Source: DAMCAP01 sp964369265 (lineage in GTDB: Bacteria; Bacillota; Clostridia; Oscillospirales; Ruminococcaceae). Taken from it: 11,178 nt of DNA. Where the stretch lies: NCBI GenBank assembly GCA_964369265.1, contig CAYJEV010000058.1, forward strand, positions 1 through 11,178, given 5' to 3'. Below the pieces are notes generated by a model. It was not told the DNA's origin. It saw only the letters and a program-made list of their open reading frames with translations, and ran no database searches. Of the stretch, positions 1-7,642 are shown in pieces (positions within the stretch are counted from its first letter, which is position 1; each line of letters starts with the position of its first letter). The position numbers and the translations under genes are program-made.

Positions 1-3000
1 TCTTATCATCAACAAGATGATGAAGTTTTAGATAATACATATAACCAACAGTTACTCTATTATCAAACTTATCGCCTGTACGTCCATCATATAAAACAGT
101 CTTTCCGTCTTCATCAAGCCCTGCATCAACAAGTGCATCACGAATGTCAGACTCTTTTGCTCCATCGAATACAGGAGTCATAATTTTAATGCCTAATGAC
201 TTAGCCGCCATTCCTAAATGCACCTCAAGTACCTGTCCGATATTCATACGAGAAGGTACGCCAAGAGGGTTAAGCATAATATCTAGTGGTCTACCGCCTG
301 GTAGGTATGGCATATCTTCTTGAGGAAGAATTCTTGAAACAACACCCTTATTACCATGTCGTCCCGCCATCTTATCACCAACAGATAGCTTTCTCTTTTG
401 CGCAATATAACAACGTACAACTTTATTTACACCAGGGGAAAGCTCTTTGTTTTCCTCTCTAGTAAACACCTTAACATCAACTATAACACCATACTCACCA
501 TGAGGTACACGAAGGGAAGTATCTCTAACTTCTCTTGCCTTTTCGCCAAAGATTGCACGAAGAAGTCTTTCTTCAGCATTTAGCTCAGTTTCTCCCTTTG
601 GAGTAACCTTACCAACAAGAATGTCGCCAGCTCTAACCTCAGCACCCTTGCGAATAATACCATTTTCATCAAGATCTCTTAGCATATCCTCAGAAACGTT
701 TGGAATATCCCTAGTTATTTCCTCAGCACCAAGCTTAGTATCTCTTGCTTCAATTTCATATTCCTCAATATGCACAGAAGTGTATACATCTTCCTTAACA
801 AGGCGCTCATTTATTAGAATAGCATCCTCGTAGTTGTAACCTTCCCATGTCATAAAGCCGATTAGCATGTTCTTACCTAATGAAATTTCGCCATTGTCTG
901 TTGATGGTCCATCTGCAAGCACTTGATTTTTAACAACTCTCTCGCCAACGCTTACAGCTGGGATTTGGTTAATACAAGTTCCTTGGTTAGAACGCATAAA
1001 TTTAGTAAGCTTATAATCTAAGCTTAAGCCATAATCATTCTCAACAACAATCTCTCTAGCAGAAACACTCTTAACAGTTCCCTCTTCTTTCGCAAGAACA
1101 ACAACACCAGAGTCAACTCCAGCTTTGTATTCCATACCTGTACCAACAACCGGAGATTCAGGTCTTAGCAGAGGAACTGCCTGTTTTTGCATGTTTGATC
1201 CCATCAATGCACGGTTAGCATCGTCGTTCTCTAGGAAAGGAATCATCGCTGTCGCAACAGAAACAACCACCTTAGGAGAGATATCCATAAAGTCAGCCTT
1301 TTCTCTCTCAATTTCAATGATAGAATCATTATATCTTGCAACAACCTTGTTTCTTGCGAAGTAGTCGCCTTCAATTGGCTCATTCGCCTGAGCAACTATA
1401 TATTCATCCTCAACATCTGCTGTCATGTAAACAACTTCGTCAAGTATTTTCTTGTTCTCTTGGTCTACCTTACGATAAGGAGCCTCAATAAATCCAAACT
1501 TATTTATCTTAGCGAATGTCGCAAGATAAGAGATAAGTCCGATATTTGGTCCCTCAGGTGTTTCGATAGGACACATTCTACCATAGTGTGTATAGTGAAC
1601 GTCACGCACCTCAAAGCCCGCTCTATCTCTTGAAAGACCACCAGGTCCTAAAGCAGAAAGTCTTCTCTTATGAGTTAGCTCTGAAAGAGGGTTAGTTTGA
1701 TCCATGAATTGTGATAGAGGAGAAGAACCAAAGAATTCTTTAATCGCAGCAGTCACAGGTCTAATGTTAATTAGGTTTTGAAGGGATATCTTCTTGCTCT
1801 CTTGAAGCTGAGTTGCCATTCTTTCGCGAATAACTCTCTCCATTCTTGAGAAACCAATTCTAAATTGGTTTTGAAGAAGCTCGCCAACAGAACGGATTCT
1901 TCTGTTACCTAAGTGGTCGATATCGTCAAGATAACCAACTCCCTCAGATAGACATAGAAGATAGTTAACTGTTGCATATATATCATCAAGTATGATATTT
2001 TTTGGAATTAAATCATTTTTCTTTCTTGAAAGTACTAGCTTTAGATTTTCATCTGTTCTGTCTAGTATTTCTCCTGTGTGAGTATCAACTAGCTCGCCCT
2101 CAAGCAGTTCTTTAACAACAGCAAATCTAACCTTTTCAGAAATACCAATTTCCTCTGGGTCAAAGTTTACAAAGTTAGCAAGATCAACCATGCCATTTGA
2201 GATAACCTTTAGCTCTCTCTCATTAACCATGATATACGCTTCGCTAACGCCCTTATCATCAAGACTTTGCGCTTGCTCACGAGTTAGTATATCGCCCTCA
2301 ACAAATAATAGCTCGCCTGTCATTGGGTCAACAATGTTTCTAGCAAGCGTCTTGCCTGTCATTCTTAGTCCAATACATAGCTTTTTATTATATTTATAAC
2401 GCCCAACCTTTGACATATCGTATCTACGAGGATCAAAGAATAAAGTGCCGATATGGCTTTGTGCGCTCTCCACTGTTGGAGGCTCACCAGGACGAAGCTT
2501 ACGGTAAACCTCCATAAGAGCCTCGCCAGTTGACTTAATAGAGTCTTTCTCCAAAGTCGTTCTAAGCATCTTGTAATCGCCTAGTAAGTCGATTAGTTCC
2601 TCATCAGTTTGAGGTCCAATCGCCCTAACAAAAGTTGTTACAGGAAGCTTTCTATTCTTATCGATTCTAACCCAAGCAATTCCGTTTGAGTCAGTTTCAT
2701 ATTCCAGCCAAGCACCACGATTTGGTATAACAGTAGTTGCAAATAGCTCTCTACCGCCCTTATCTCTTGTCATGGAATAATATGCACCAGGAGAACGTAC
2801 AAGCTGAGAAACAATCGCTCTCTCTGCACCGTTAATAATAAATGTACCAGCATCAGTCATTTTAGGGAACTCGCCCATAAAAATCTCTTCTTGCTGAACA
2901 TCTCCTGTTTCTCTATTAGTTAAGTTAACAGTAACCATAAGAGGAATAGAGTATGTTGTATCTCTTTCTTTACTTCCCTCGATAGTGTACTTTATATTAT

Positions 3001-3232
3001 CATTAACTAAACGGTAATCAATGAAGTCCAACACAAGATTCCCTTGGTAGTCCGTTATACCAGAAACATCCTCAAACACTTCTTTCAGGCCCTCGTCCCA
3101 AAACCACTGATAGGAATTTTTCTGAACTTCGATAAGGTTTGGCATCTCCAAAACTTCATCAATTTTAGAAAAGCTCATTCTGACATTTTTGCCCAGTCGC
3201 TTCTCTTTTACCTTCAAACGTTTTTCACTCAC
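1..3232 (-). CDS. rpoB: RNA polymerase beta subunit, partial (C-terminus beyond left edge)
   Basis: This is the beta subunit of DNA-dependent RNA polymerase; with beta' it forms the active centre. About 1077 codons are present. The reading stops just after the conserved DNRVTVGYMYYLKLHHLVDDK block, so roughly the last 100-150 residues lie outside the window. The start is a GTG at 3232 (VSEKRLKVKEKR...), preceded by GGAG. An ATG 15 bases upstream in the same frame is followed at once by a TGA, which rules it out. Visible landmarks are the rifampicin pocket (residues about 501-526: FGSSPLSQFMDQTNPLSE, then LTHKRRLSALGPGG), the block CPIETPEGPNIGLI after it, and the catalytic SVGDKMAGRHGNKG motif with K954 and K962. 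The pocket has proline at residue 505, where E. coli has Q510. The gene has its own promoter and follows pdp rather than rplL. Identity is certain from these motifs. Confidence 0.99.
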   Translation of the reverse strand, partial: MSEKRLKVKEKRLGKNVRMSFSKIDEVLEMPNLIEVQKNSYQWFWDEGLKEVFEDVSGITDYQGNLVLDFIDYRLVNDNIKYTIEGSKERDTTYSIPLMVTVNLTNRETGDVQQEEIFMGEFPKMTDAGTFIINGAERAIVSQLVRSPGAYYSMTRDKGGRELFATTVIPNRGAWLEYETDSNGIAWVRIDKNRKLPVTTFVRAIGPQTDEELIDLLGDYKMLRTTLEKDSIKSTGEALMEVYRKLRPGEPPTVESAQSHIGTLFFDPRRYDMSKVGRYKYNKKLCIGLRMTGKTLARNIVDPMTGELLFVEGDILTREQAQSLDDKGVSEAYIMVNERELKVISNGMVDLANFVNFDPEEIGISEKVRFAVVKELLEGELVDTHTGEILDRTDENLKLVLSRKKNDLIPKNIILDDIYATVNYLLCLSEGVGYLDDIDHLGNRRIRSVGELLQNQFRIGFSRMERVIRERMATQLQESKKISLQNLINIRPVTAAIKEFFGSSPLSQFMDQTNPLSELTHKRRLSALGPGGLSRDRAGFEVRDVHYTHYGRMCPIETPEGPNIGLISYLATFAKINKFGFIEAPYRKVDQENKKILDEVVYMTADVEDEYIVAQANEPIEGDYFARNKVVARYNDSIIEIEREKADFMDISPKVVVSVATAMIPFLENDDANRALMGSNMQKQAVPLLRPESPVVGTGMEYKAGVDSGVVVLAKEEGTVKSVSAREIVVENDYGLSLDYKLTKFMRSNQGTCINQIPAVSVGERVVKNQVLADGPSTDNGEISLGKNMLIGFMTWEGYNYEDAILINERLVKEDVYTSVHIEEYEIEARDTKLGAEEITRDIPNVSEDMLRDLDENGIIRKGAEVRAGDILVGKVTPKGETELNAEERLLRAIFGEKAREVRDTSLRVPHGEYGVIVDVKVFTREENKELSPGVNKVVRCYIAQKRKLSVGDKMAGRHGNKGVVSRILPQEDMPYLPGGRPLDIMLNPLGVPSRMNIGQVLEVHLGMAAKSLGIKIMTPVFDGAKESDIRDALVDAGLDEDGKTVLYDGRTGDKFDNRVTVGYMYYLKLHHLVDDK

Positions 3233-3380
3233 TATCGCTCACTCCATTCTTATATGATGTGGAATATTTTACAAATTCTCGTAATATTCTACAAACAATT
3301 TGTAAAAACCTATTGATTTTCTTGCAAGATTGTGTTATACTAAATTTCTGAAATAGGCACACAACCCCATTATGATACAG
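3233..3380 (-). promoter_or_regulatory. rpoB 5' leader with inverted repeats
   Basis: The predicted untranslated leader contains an 11-bp perfect inverted repeat (TTTTACAAATT at 3267-3277 on the plus strand, its complement at 3297-3307, 19-base loop). Nearer the 5' end is an 8-bp stem with one G-U pair (3359-3366 with 3328-3335). A 6-bp pairing (3352-3357 with 3309-3314) would overlap that stem's loop and is followed on the minus strand by five T. The second and third pairings could be alternatives. Whether any of them regulates rpoB is inference; it matches no leader family I recognise. Confidence 0.35.
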
Positions 3381-3386
3381 TATATA

Positions 3387-3415
3387 ATTATATCGTGTTT
3401 TAAAAGATTTGTCAA
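3387..3415 (-). promoter_or_regulatory. Consensus sigma-A promoter of rpoB
   Basis: On the minus strand TTGACA (3415-3410) and TATAAT (3392-3387) are separated by exactly 17 bases, a perfect match to the housekeeping sigma consensus. The bases upstream (about 3421-3450) are almost all A/T and could act as an UP element. Transcription should begin near 3380, giving a leader of about 148 nt before the rpoB GTG. The promoter lies downstream of the hairpin that follows pdp, so rpoB is probably a separate transcription unit. Confidence 0.88.
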
Positions 3416-3451
3416 GTGCTTTTTTCGACTATAATTTTAATATTATTCTTT

Positions 3452-3476
3452 AAACCTCAGCAAATCGCTGAGGTTT
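3452..3476. terminator. Hairpin terminator between pdp and rpoB
   Basis: A perfect 10-bp stem (AAACCTCAGC and its complement) encloses a 5-base loop. It sits about 10 bases after the pdp stop codon, so it should end the pdp transcript on the minus strand, although the tract after the stem there is only TTTAAAG with the T residues inside the stem. On the plus strand the stem is followed by a better T-rich tail (TTTTTATTATTTT including the stem end). It may therefore work in both directions. Confidence 0.7.
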
Positions 3477-3486
3477 TTATTATTTT

Positions 3487-4788
3487 CTAGCTAATTACTT
3501 TATATATTAGAGGTTCTAGCTCATCTTTTTGCTCGCTATATTCAAAGGAATTTCTAAAAAGCTTCTCTGCTTCAGAAAATAAATCTTCGTTGTTTGAATA
3601 AAATGTCGCTATAATATCTCCACTCTCAAGTTTATCTCCTGTCTTTTTAAAAAGCATAATCCCAGCGCTAAAATCTATGCTATCCTCTTTTGTTAGCCTT
3701 CCAGCTCCAAGCAAAGTAGCAGTTTTGCCTATATTTTCAGTATTTATTTTTGATATATAGCCATTCTTGTTCGCTAAAATATCATACGCAAAACTCGCCC
3801 TATCAAATACTGAAGTATCATCTATGACTGATACATCTCCCCCTTGAGCCATAACCATGCTCTTAAAAGCCTTTAGAGCTTCGCCGTTGTTTAGCTGTTC
3901 TAGAGCTATTTTTTTGCAGTTTTCAAAGCTTTCAAGCCCGCTCATCTCTAGCATAGCAGCTGCAAGCGAAACTGAAACTTCTTTTAAATCATGAGGTCCT
4001 TTTCCGCTTAGCACATCTAAAACCTCTATTATCTCTAGCGAATTACCAACTGCATTGCCTAAAGGTATATCCATGTTGGTGATAAATGCGATAGTCTTTT
4101 TACCGGCAAGCTTCCCTATCGAAACCATAGCACTAGCAAGCTCTTCAGCCATCTTAGCTGTTTGCATAAAAGCACCGCTGCCGTATTTAACATCTAAAAC
4201 TATTCCATTAGCCCCAGCTGCAAGCTTTTTGCTCATGATGCTTGAAGCGATTAAAGGAATGCTGTCAACTGTTGCTGTGACATCTCTAAGGGCATATAGC
4301 TTTTTATCAGCAGGCACAAAATTGCCAGACTGCCCTATTATAGCTAAGCCATTTTTCTTAACAATCTCCTTAAACTCACTAACAGGTAATGAGGTTTTAA
4401 AGTTTGGGATTGACTCAAGTTTATCGACTGTCCCTCCTGTATGTCCAAGCCCTCGACCAGACATTTTAGCAACCTTAACCCCCAACGAAGCAACTATTGG
4501 GGCGATAATTAAGCTGGTTTTATCTCCAACACCGCCAGTTGAATGTTTATCAACTTTAAATCCTTCTATATCAGATAAATCGGATGTATCTCCTGAACTA
4601 GCCATAGCCATAGTTAAGAGCGCCGTTTCGTTTTCTGTCATTCCATTAAAAAAGACTGCCATCAAAAAAGCTGAAAGCTGATAGTCTGGAATACTATCAT
4701 CAGTTACGCCTTTTATTAGGAAGTCTATCTCTTGTTTTGTTAATTCTTCAGATCGCTTTTTCTTTATGATGATATCAATAATGCTCAT
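3487..4788 (-). CDS. pdp: Pyrimidine-nucleoside phosphorylase
   Basis: This enzyme of pyrimidine salvage catalyses the reversible phosphorolysis of uridine, thymidine and deoxyuridine to the free base and (deoxy)ribose-1-phosphate in the cytosol. The protein is 433 aa, the same length as the Bacillus and Geobacillus enzymes. The start is the ATG at 4788 (MSIIDIIIKKKRSEEL), which has GAGGAGGG just upstream. An in-frame ATG at 4809 would place that ribosome binding site inside the gene. The alpha domain at the N-terminus carries ELTKQEIDFLIKGV. The phosphate-binding motif KHSTGGVGDK is at residues 81-90, and R168, S183 and K187 fall at the positions known to hold the pyrimidine base in the Geobacillus enzyme. 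SGRGLGHTGGTVDKL is at 110-124. The gene is complete with no missing key residue. It is bounded by its own promoter and a downstream hairpin, so it looks monocistronic. Confidence 0.96.
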   Translation of the reverse strand: MSIIDIIIKKKRSEELTKQEIDFLIKGVTDDSIPDYQLSAFLMAVFFNGMTENETALLTMAMASSGDTSDLSDIEGFKVDKHSTGGVGDKTSLIIAPIVASLGVKVAKMSGRGLGHTGGTVDKLESIPNFKTSLPVSEFKEIVKKNGLAIIGQSGNFVPADKKLYALRDVTATVDSIPLIASSIMSKKLAAGANGIVLDVKYGSGAFMQTAKMAEELASAMVSIGKLAGKKTIAFITNMDIPLGNAVGNSLEIIEVLDVLSGKGPHDLKEVSVSLAAAMLEMSGLESFENCKKIALEQLNNGEALKAFKSMVMAQGGDVSVIDDTSVFDRASFAYDILANKNGYISKINTENIGKTATLLGAGRLTKEDSIDFSAGIMLFKKTGDKLESGDIIATFYSNNEDLFSEAEKLFRNSFEYSEQKDELEPLIYKVIS

Positions 4789-4809
4789 AAAACCCTCCTC
4801 AAACAACAA

Positions 4810-4845
4810 ACCGCCACATCAACAAAGCTTTTGTTATAGAGCGGT
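4810..4845 (-). other. Nested hairpin in the pdp leader
   Basis: An outer 5-bp stem (ACCGC at 4810-4814 with GCGGT at 4841-4845) encloses an inner 6-bp hairpin (AACAAA at 4821-4826 with TTTGTT at 4830-4835, loop of three). It lies in the predicted pdp leader, ending about 10 bases upstream of the GAGGAGG ribosome binding site. No T tract follows, so it is not a terminator. It could affect mRNA stability or translation, which is inference only. Confidence 0.35.
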
Positions 4846-4892
4846 ATTTATATCTAAATGGATAAAGCTATATCTTAAATATGTCTTTTTTT

Positions 4893-4921
4893 ATTATACC
4901 ATAACAATACATTGATTTAAA
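4893..4921 (-). promoter_or_regulatory. Probable promoter of pdp (extended -10)
   Basis: On the minus strand TATAAT (4898-4893) is preceded by TGG, forming an extended -10 element (TGnTATAAT). A weak -35 (TTTAAA, 4921-4916) lies 17 bases upstream. Transcription would begin near 4886, about 98 bases before the pdp ATG. The good -10 with a poor -35 is typical of extended -10 promoters in Gram-positive bacteria. Confidence 0.65.
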
Positions 4922-5012
4922 GGGGTTTTACTAATTTTTTATTATATTTTTTGGTATTTATATCAAGAGTTTAGAATATAAATATAGCAAGCTAATTGTT
5001 AGGAGTGATGCT

Positions 5013-5453
5013 ATGAGAGGAAGAGAATATTTAAAGCATTCTGTACTATTATTTTCGTTAGCTCTGGTTATTATTGTTGGAAGAAATGCATCTGGCGAGG
5101 CTATGGCTGTATCTGCGACTAATAAGGGAGAGATTACAAATATTAGCGAAGCAGAACTATTCATTAAAGACAATCTCGGCATTGATAGCGAGCTTATAGG
5201 GATGGTTGATAGTGTTAGAATACCAAAGGAATTTAATAGTATTTACGAAGATTATAACAAGCTGCAAATGTCTGTTGGGTATAATCTTTTAGATTATAAA
5301 GGAAAAGAAGTTACAAGATATATATTCGATGCGGAAGATAGGCTTAGAATATCGCTTTTGGTTCATAAAGAGAAGCTAATTGGCGGGGATATTTCAAAAA
5401 AACAACTAAACTCTGAAATTTATCCTTTGGAGTTTTATCACATAGAGGAATAA
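5013..5453 (+). CDS. Membrane-anchored DUF4830-like protein
   Basis: The protein is 146 aa. The start is the ATG at 5013, with AGGAG seven bases upstream. The N-terminus has a short basic stretch (MRGREYLKH), then a hydrophobic segment at about residues 10-22 (SVLLFSLALVIIV), then small residues ending in AMAVSA. It is therefore a signal peptide or an N-terminal anchor with the rest outside the cytosol or in the intermembrane space of a forespore. The C-terminal half has the pattern I recall from DUF4830: IPKEFNSIYEDYNKLQ, then GYNLLDYKGKEVTRYIF, a strand, and LLVHKEKLIGGDI. That assignment is by eye and should be tested with a profile search. No function is known for the family. It lies 65 bases upstream of the sipL-like gene on the same strand, so co-transcription and a role in sporulation are possible but inferred. 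Confidence 0.7.
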   Translation: MRGREYLKHSVLLFSLALVIIVGRNASGEAMAVSATNKGEITNISEAELFIKDNLGIDSELIGMVDSVRIPKEFNSIYEDYNKLQMSVGYNLLDYKGKEVTRYIFDAEDRLRISLLVHKEKLIGGDISKKQLNSEIYPLEFYHIEE

Positions 5454-5518
5454 AAATAGTTGTCTTTTAATATTTATAGATAATAAAATATGAATTTATG
5501 AAGTTGGAGGAGAGTTTA

Positions 5519-7009
5519 ATGGATTTAGTTATACACAAAAAAATGATAAGCGAAACTGAGGAGAGCTTAATGACCAGCGAACAGCCTATATCCTGCGATG
5601 TGCTTTTACCTGATTACTATCCTGATATTGCGAGGATATTAGATTGCAGAGTATCGGCTCAAACCACATCTGTGCAAACGAGAGGCGATAAGCTTAATAT
5701 TGATGCAATTGCTGTGGTTGAGGTTATATACCAAAGCGAGCCTGATGGAATTTATGGTACAATTTATCGAGTGCCTATAAATAAATCTTTGCAACTAAAA
5801 GCTGAAAACCCAAGAGTTGAAGTTCAGATAAAGCCAGCCACCCCAATCTGCAAAGCAATAAGCAGAAGAAGGATTGATGTTTCAGGAAGCCTTTTAATAA
5901 CTGCAAAGGTGCTTTCACAAAAGGAGGTTGAGGTTATATGCGATGCAGAGAATGCCCATATCGAATTAAAGCAGAAAGAGATAGAATGCGCAAAGAAAAT
6001 GCCTCCAATCAGCAAGATGATATCTCTATCAGAGAAAGTGAAGCTAGAAAACAGCGGCTCGCCAATATCAATTGTAACTACCAGAGGAACACCATCAATA
6101 GAGGAAATCAAGCCAGCAGGAACTCGTGTTGTGGTCAAAGGGAAGCTGGACATCAGCTCACTTATTTGGGAAAAAGACGAAGCAACAGCAAAAACTCTAT
6201 CTCACTGCCTATCTTGGACTTGTTTACCAGAAAGCGTCGATGGTGAGGACTTAATATATGAAGCTTCTGCAAAGTTAATTTCGGCTGAAAGCATTTATGG
6301 TGGTGAGTATGATCCAGTTAGCGACGAGATAACAATAAACGCTGTTATTGAAGTTACATTAAACTGCTACAAGAAAGATATTTATAAAATCACCGAAGAT
6401 GCCTACAGTAAAACTCATGCAACTCTAGAAAAACTAGAGGAGATTAAACTAACTCACACTCTCCCACAAATCTCTGAAAGCTTTGCAGTCGAGGAGAAGT
6501 TTCATCTGCCTGAGGGTGTTTTAGATATACTTTTAATGGAGTTTATTCCAGAATCAAGCAACAATTCAAATAACAATATCCTCCTAAGGGGAGTGCTTTC
6601 AATAATTGCAAAAATGAATGATGGTTGCTTTGAAGCGTTTGAAAGGGTATGGGAGATGACAAAACCTATAAGCTTAGATAGCGAGGTTATATTCGAGCCT
6701 AATTTCCAATCTGAAAGCCTTAAATGGAGCGTTGACGGAGATATGTTAACTGCCGAGATGCAAGTTTCATTTAGTGGGACACCTCTAATTCAAAGAAAAA
6801 TGCCTATTGTCAGCGACATAGAGCTTAGAGAAGAGGAAAAGGTTGTTTCTTCAGCAACAGCTCTTATTATCTACTATGCAGCTGCTGGCGAAGAGCTTTG
6901 GAACATTGCAAAAAAATATAAAAGCAGTGTACCTATGATTAAGGAAATTAACTCAATTGAAGAGGAGCTTTTAAAATCCCAAAAAGCTATCATTATACCA
7001 ACTACATAG
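5519..7009 (+). CDS. sipL: SipL-like spore coat morphogenetic protein (SPOCS/DUF3794 and LysM)
   Basis: The protein is 496 aa. In Clostridioides difficile, SipL links the coat base-layer ATPase SpoIVA to the forespore surface through its C-terminal LysM domain, doing the job of Bacillus SpoVID. Here the N-terminal part shows the SPOCS signature CDVLLPDYYPDIARILDC at residues 26-43. Further SPOCS-type repeats follow in the middle (around VVVKGKLDISSLIW and INAVIEVTLNC) and near LPEGVLDILLMEF. The C-terminus, about 449-496, is a LysM domain (YAAAGEELWNIAKKYK, then ending in a short AIIIPTT strand). The start is the ATG at 5519 after GGAGGAG with a 6-base gap. The in-frame ATG at 5498 lies ahead of that site and was not used. 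No transmembrane segment or signal peptide is seen, as expected for a mother-cell cytosolic protein. It follows the DUF4830-like gene and ends in a strong terminator. The domain order supports SipL well; the exact orthology is inferred. Confidence 0.88.
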   Translation: MDLVIHKKMISETEESLMTSEQPISCDVLLPDYYPDIARILDCRVSAQTTSVQTRGDKLNIDAIAVVEVIYQSEPDGIYGTIYRVPINKSLQLKAENPRVEVQIKPATPICKAISRRRIDVSGSLLITAKVLSQKEVEVICDAENAHIELKQKEIECAKKMPPISKMISLSEKVKLENSGSPISIVTTRGTPSIEEIKPAGTRVVVKGKLDISSLIWEKDEATAKTLSHCLSWTCLPESVDGEDLIYEASAKLISAESIYGGEYDPVSDEITINAVIEVTLNCYKKDIYKITEDAYSKTHATLEKLEEIKLTHTLPQISESFAVEEKFHLPEGVLDILLMEFIPESSNNSNNNILLRGVLSIIAKMNDGCFEAFERVWEMTKPISLDSEVIFEPNFQSESLKWSVDGDMLTAEMQVSFSGTPLIQRKMPIVSDIELREEEKVVSSATALIIYYAAAGEELWNIAKKYKSSVPMIKEINSIEEELLKSQKAIIIPTT

Positions 7010-7035
7010 ATTACCTCTATTTTATTAGAATAACC

Positions 7036-7079
7036 AAAAGAGCTAACTGCAATTTTACATTGTTGCAGTTAGTTCTTTT
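7036..7079 (+). terminator. Strong terminator after the sipL-like gene
   Basis: A 17-bp stem with one G-U pair (7036-7052 with 7063-7079) and a 10-base loop begins 26 bases after the sipL stop codon. The stem begins with AAAA and ends with TTTT, so the U run is partly inside the stem. It should end the DUF4830-sipL transcript, and may also stop transcripts from the opposite direction. Confidence 0.85.
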
Positions 7080-7265
7080 GCATACAAAAAACACCATAAT
7101 TTCTATCGCTAGATATATTGTCTTTTTGCCTAACTTCATATATAATATAATCAAATTTATAATAAAAATCTTTCACACTTTTACTCAATCAACTATATTT
7201 GTGAACAAATCGCAAGAATTGTCCCTATCTTTGTCAAAGCATCAAATGATATCGCAAATTGTAGC

Positions 7266-7282
7266 GGCGACTATTAGTCGCC
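7266..7282. repeat. Perfect GC-rich palindrome (GGCGACT/AGTCGCC)
   Basis: A 7-bp perfect stem with a 3-base loop, GGCGACT ATT AGTCGCC, sits in an AT-rich setting and is preceded by TTGTAGC. It resembles the small palindromes (GTAG...GGCG...CGCC type) that I recall as abundant intergenic repeats in gut Clostridia. Only one copy is present in the window, so repeat status is an inference from its form. Confidence 0.5.
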
Positions 7283-7315
7283 ATTTAAATTTTGTGCTAT
7301 CATCTGGTTTTGTTG

Positions 7316-7346
7316 CCATCAAGGGTCCGCTTTGCTGCCTTGATGG
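7316..7346. repeat. Inverted repeat CCATCAAGG/CCTTGATGG
   Basis: A perfect 9-bp stem (7316-7324 with 7338-7346) encloses a 13-base loop, GTCCGCTTTGCTG. No T tract follows on either strand, and no gene ends nearby, so it is not a typical terminator. It lies 33 bases after the previous palindrome and probably belongs to the same mosaic. Confidence 0.5.
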
Positions 7347-7554
7347 GTGGGAACGGATAGTTTGTTCCTCTGTTTTGGGTTTTGTGAAGCTTTCACCCTG
7401 TCGTCATACCAGCTTTTGTTGTAAATGGATAGTTTTAGTGCTTGTCTTGTTTTTTGATGTGAAAGCTGTTAGGCTCTCTATGTATAAACTAAACTTAATT
7501 TCGTTTGCAAAGCTTTATGTTCTCATAAAACTTCAATACAAAGGTTTTCTTTTG

Positions 7555-7587
7555 CTTAGCTTTTCTTTTTTCCAAAAGAAAAGTAAG
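7555..7587. repeat. A/T-rich hairpin with 10-bp core and bulged extension
   Basis: CTTTTCTTTT (7560-7569) and AAAAGAAAAG (7574-7583) pair perfectly around the loop TTCC. After a single bulged G the stem goes on with CTTA/TAAG, making 14 bp in total. Its pyrimidine-only arm and tight 4-base loop are distinctive. It may be a repeat-element end or a hairpin acting on either strand. Confidence 0.5.
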
Positions 7588-7602
7588 TTGAAAAAAATTT
7601 AG

Positions 7603-7642
7603 CAAAACTTTTACTCTACCTAACGGAGCACTCAAAGTTTTG
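7603..7642. repeat. Inverted repeat CAAAACTTT/AAAGTTTTG
   Basis: A perfect 9-bp pairing of 7603-7611 with 7634-7642 has a 22-base spacer that contains ACCTAACGG. It lies about 100 bases upstream of the YcxB-like gene. It could be an operator-like site or another part of the repeat mosaic; nothing in the sequence decides this. Confidence 0.35.

Noticed and set aside
398..3316. Several short plus-strand open frames (61-90 aa)
   Set aside because: They are antisense to rpoB or its leader, have no ribosome binding sites and show no protein-like motifs.
4055..4681. A 208-aa open frame on the plus strand
   Set aside because: It is antisense to pdp, whose motifs are complete. Its length reflects codon structure of the real gene.
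4941..4990. A sporulation sigma-E-like promoter ahead of the DUF4830-like gene (GGTATTTA and GAATATAAAT)
   Set aside because: The -10 lacks the CATA core and the T at its end, and the AT-rich sequence offers many such matches by chance.
4958..6246. Open frames opposite or shifted within the DUF4830-like and sipL-like genes
   Set aside because: They overlap well-supported genes in other frames and give no recognisable protein.
7060..7602. A 180-aa open frame on the plus strand
   Set aside because: It starts inside the sipL terminator stem, lacks a ribosome binding site, and its product is a low-complexity mix of F, L, S, I and K that runs through several palindromes. It looks like chance.
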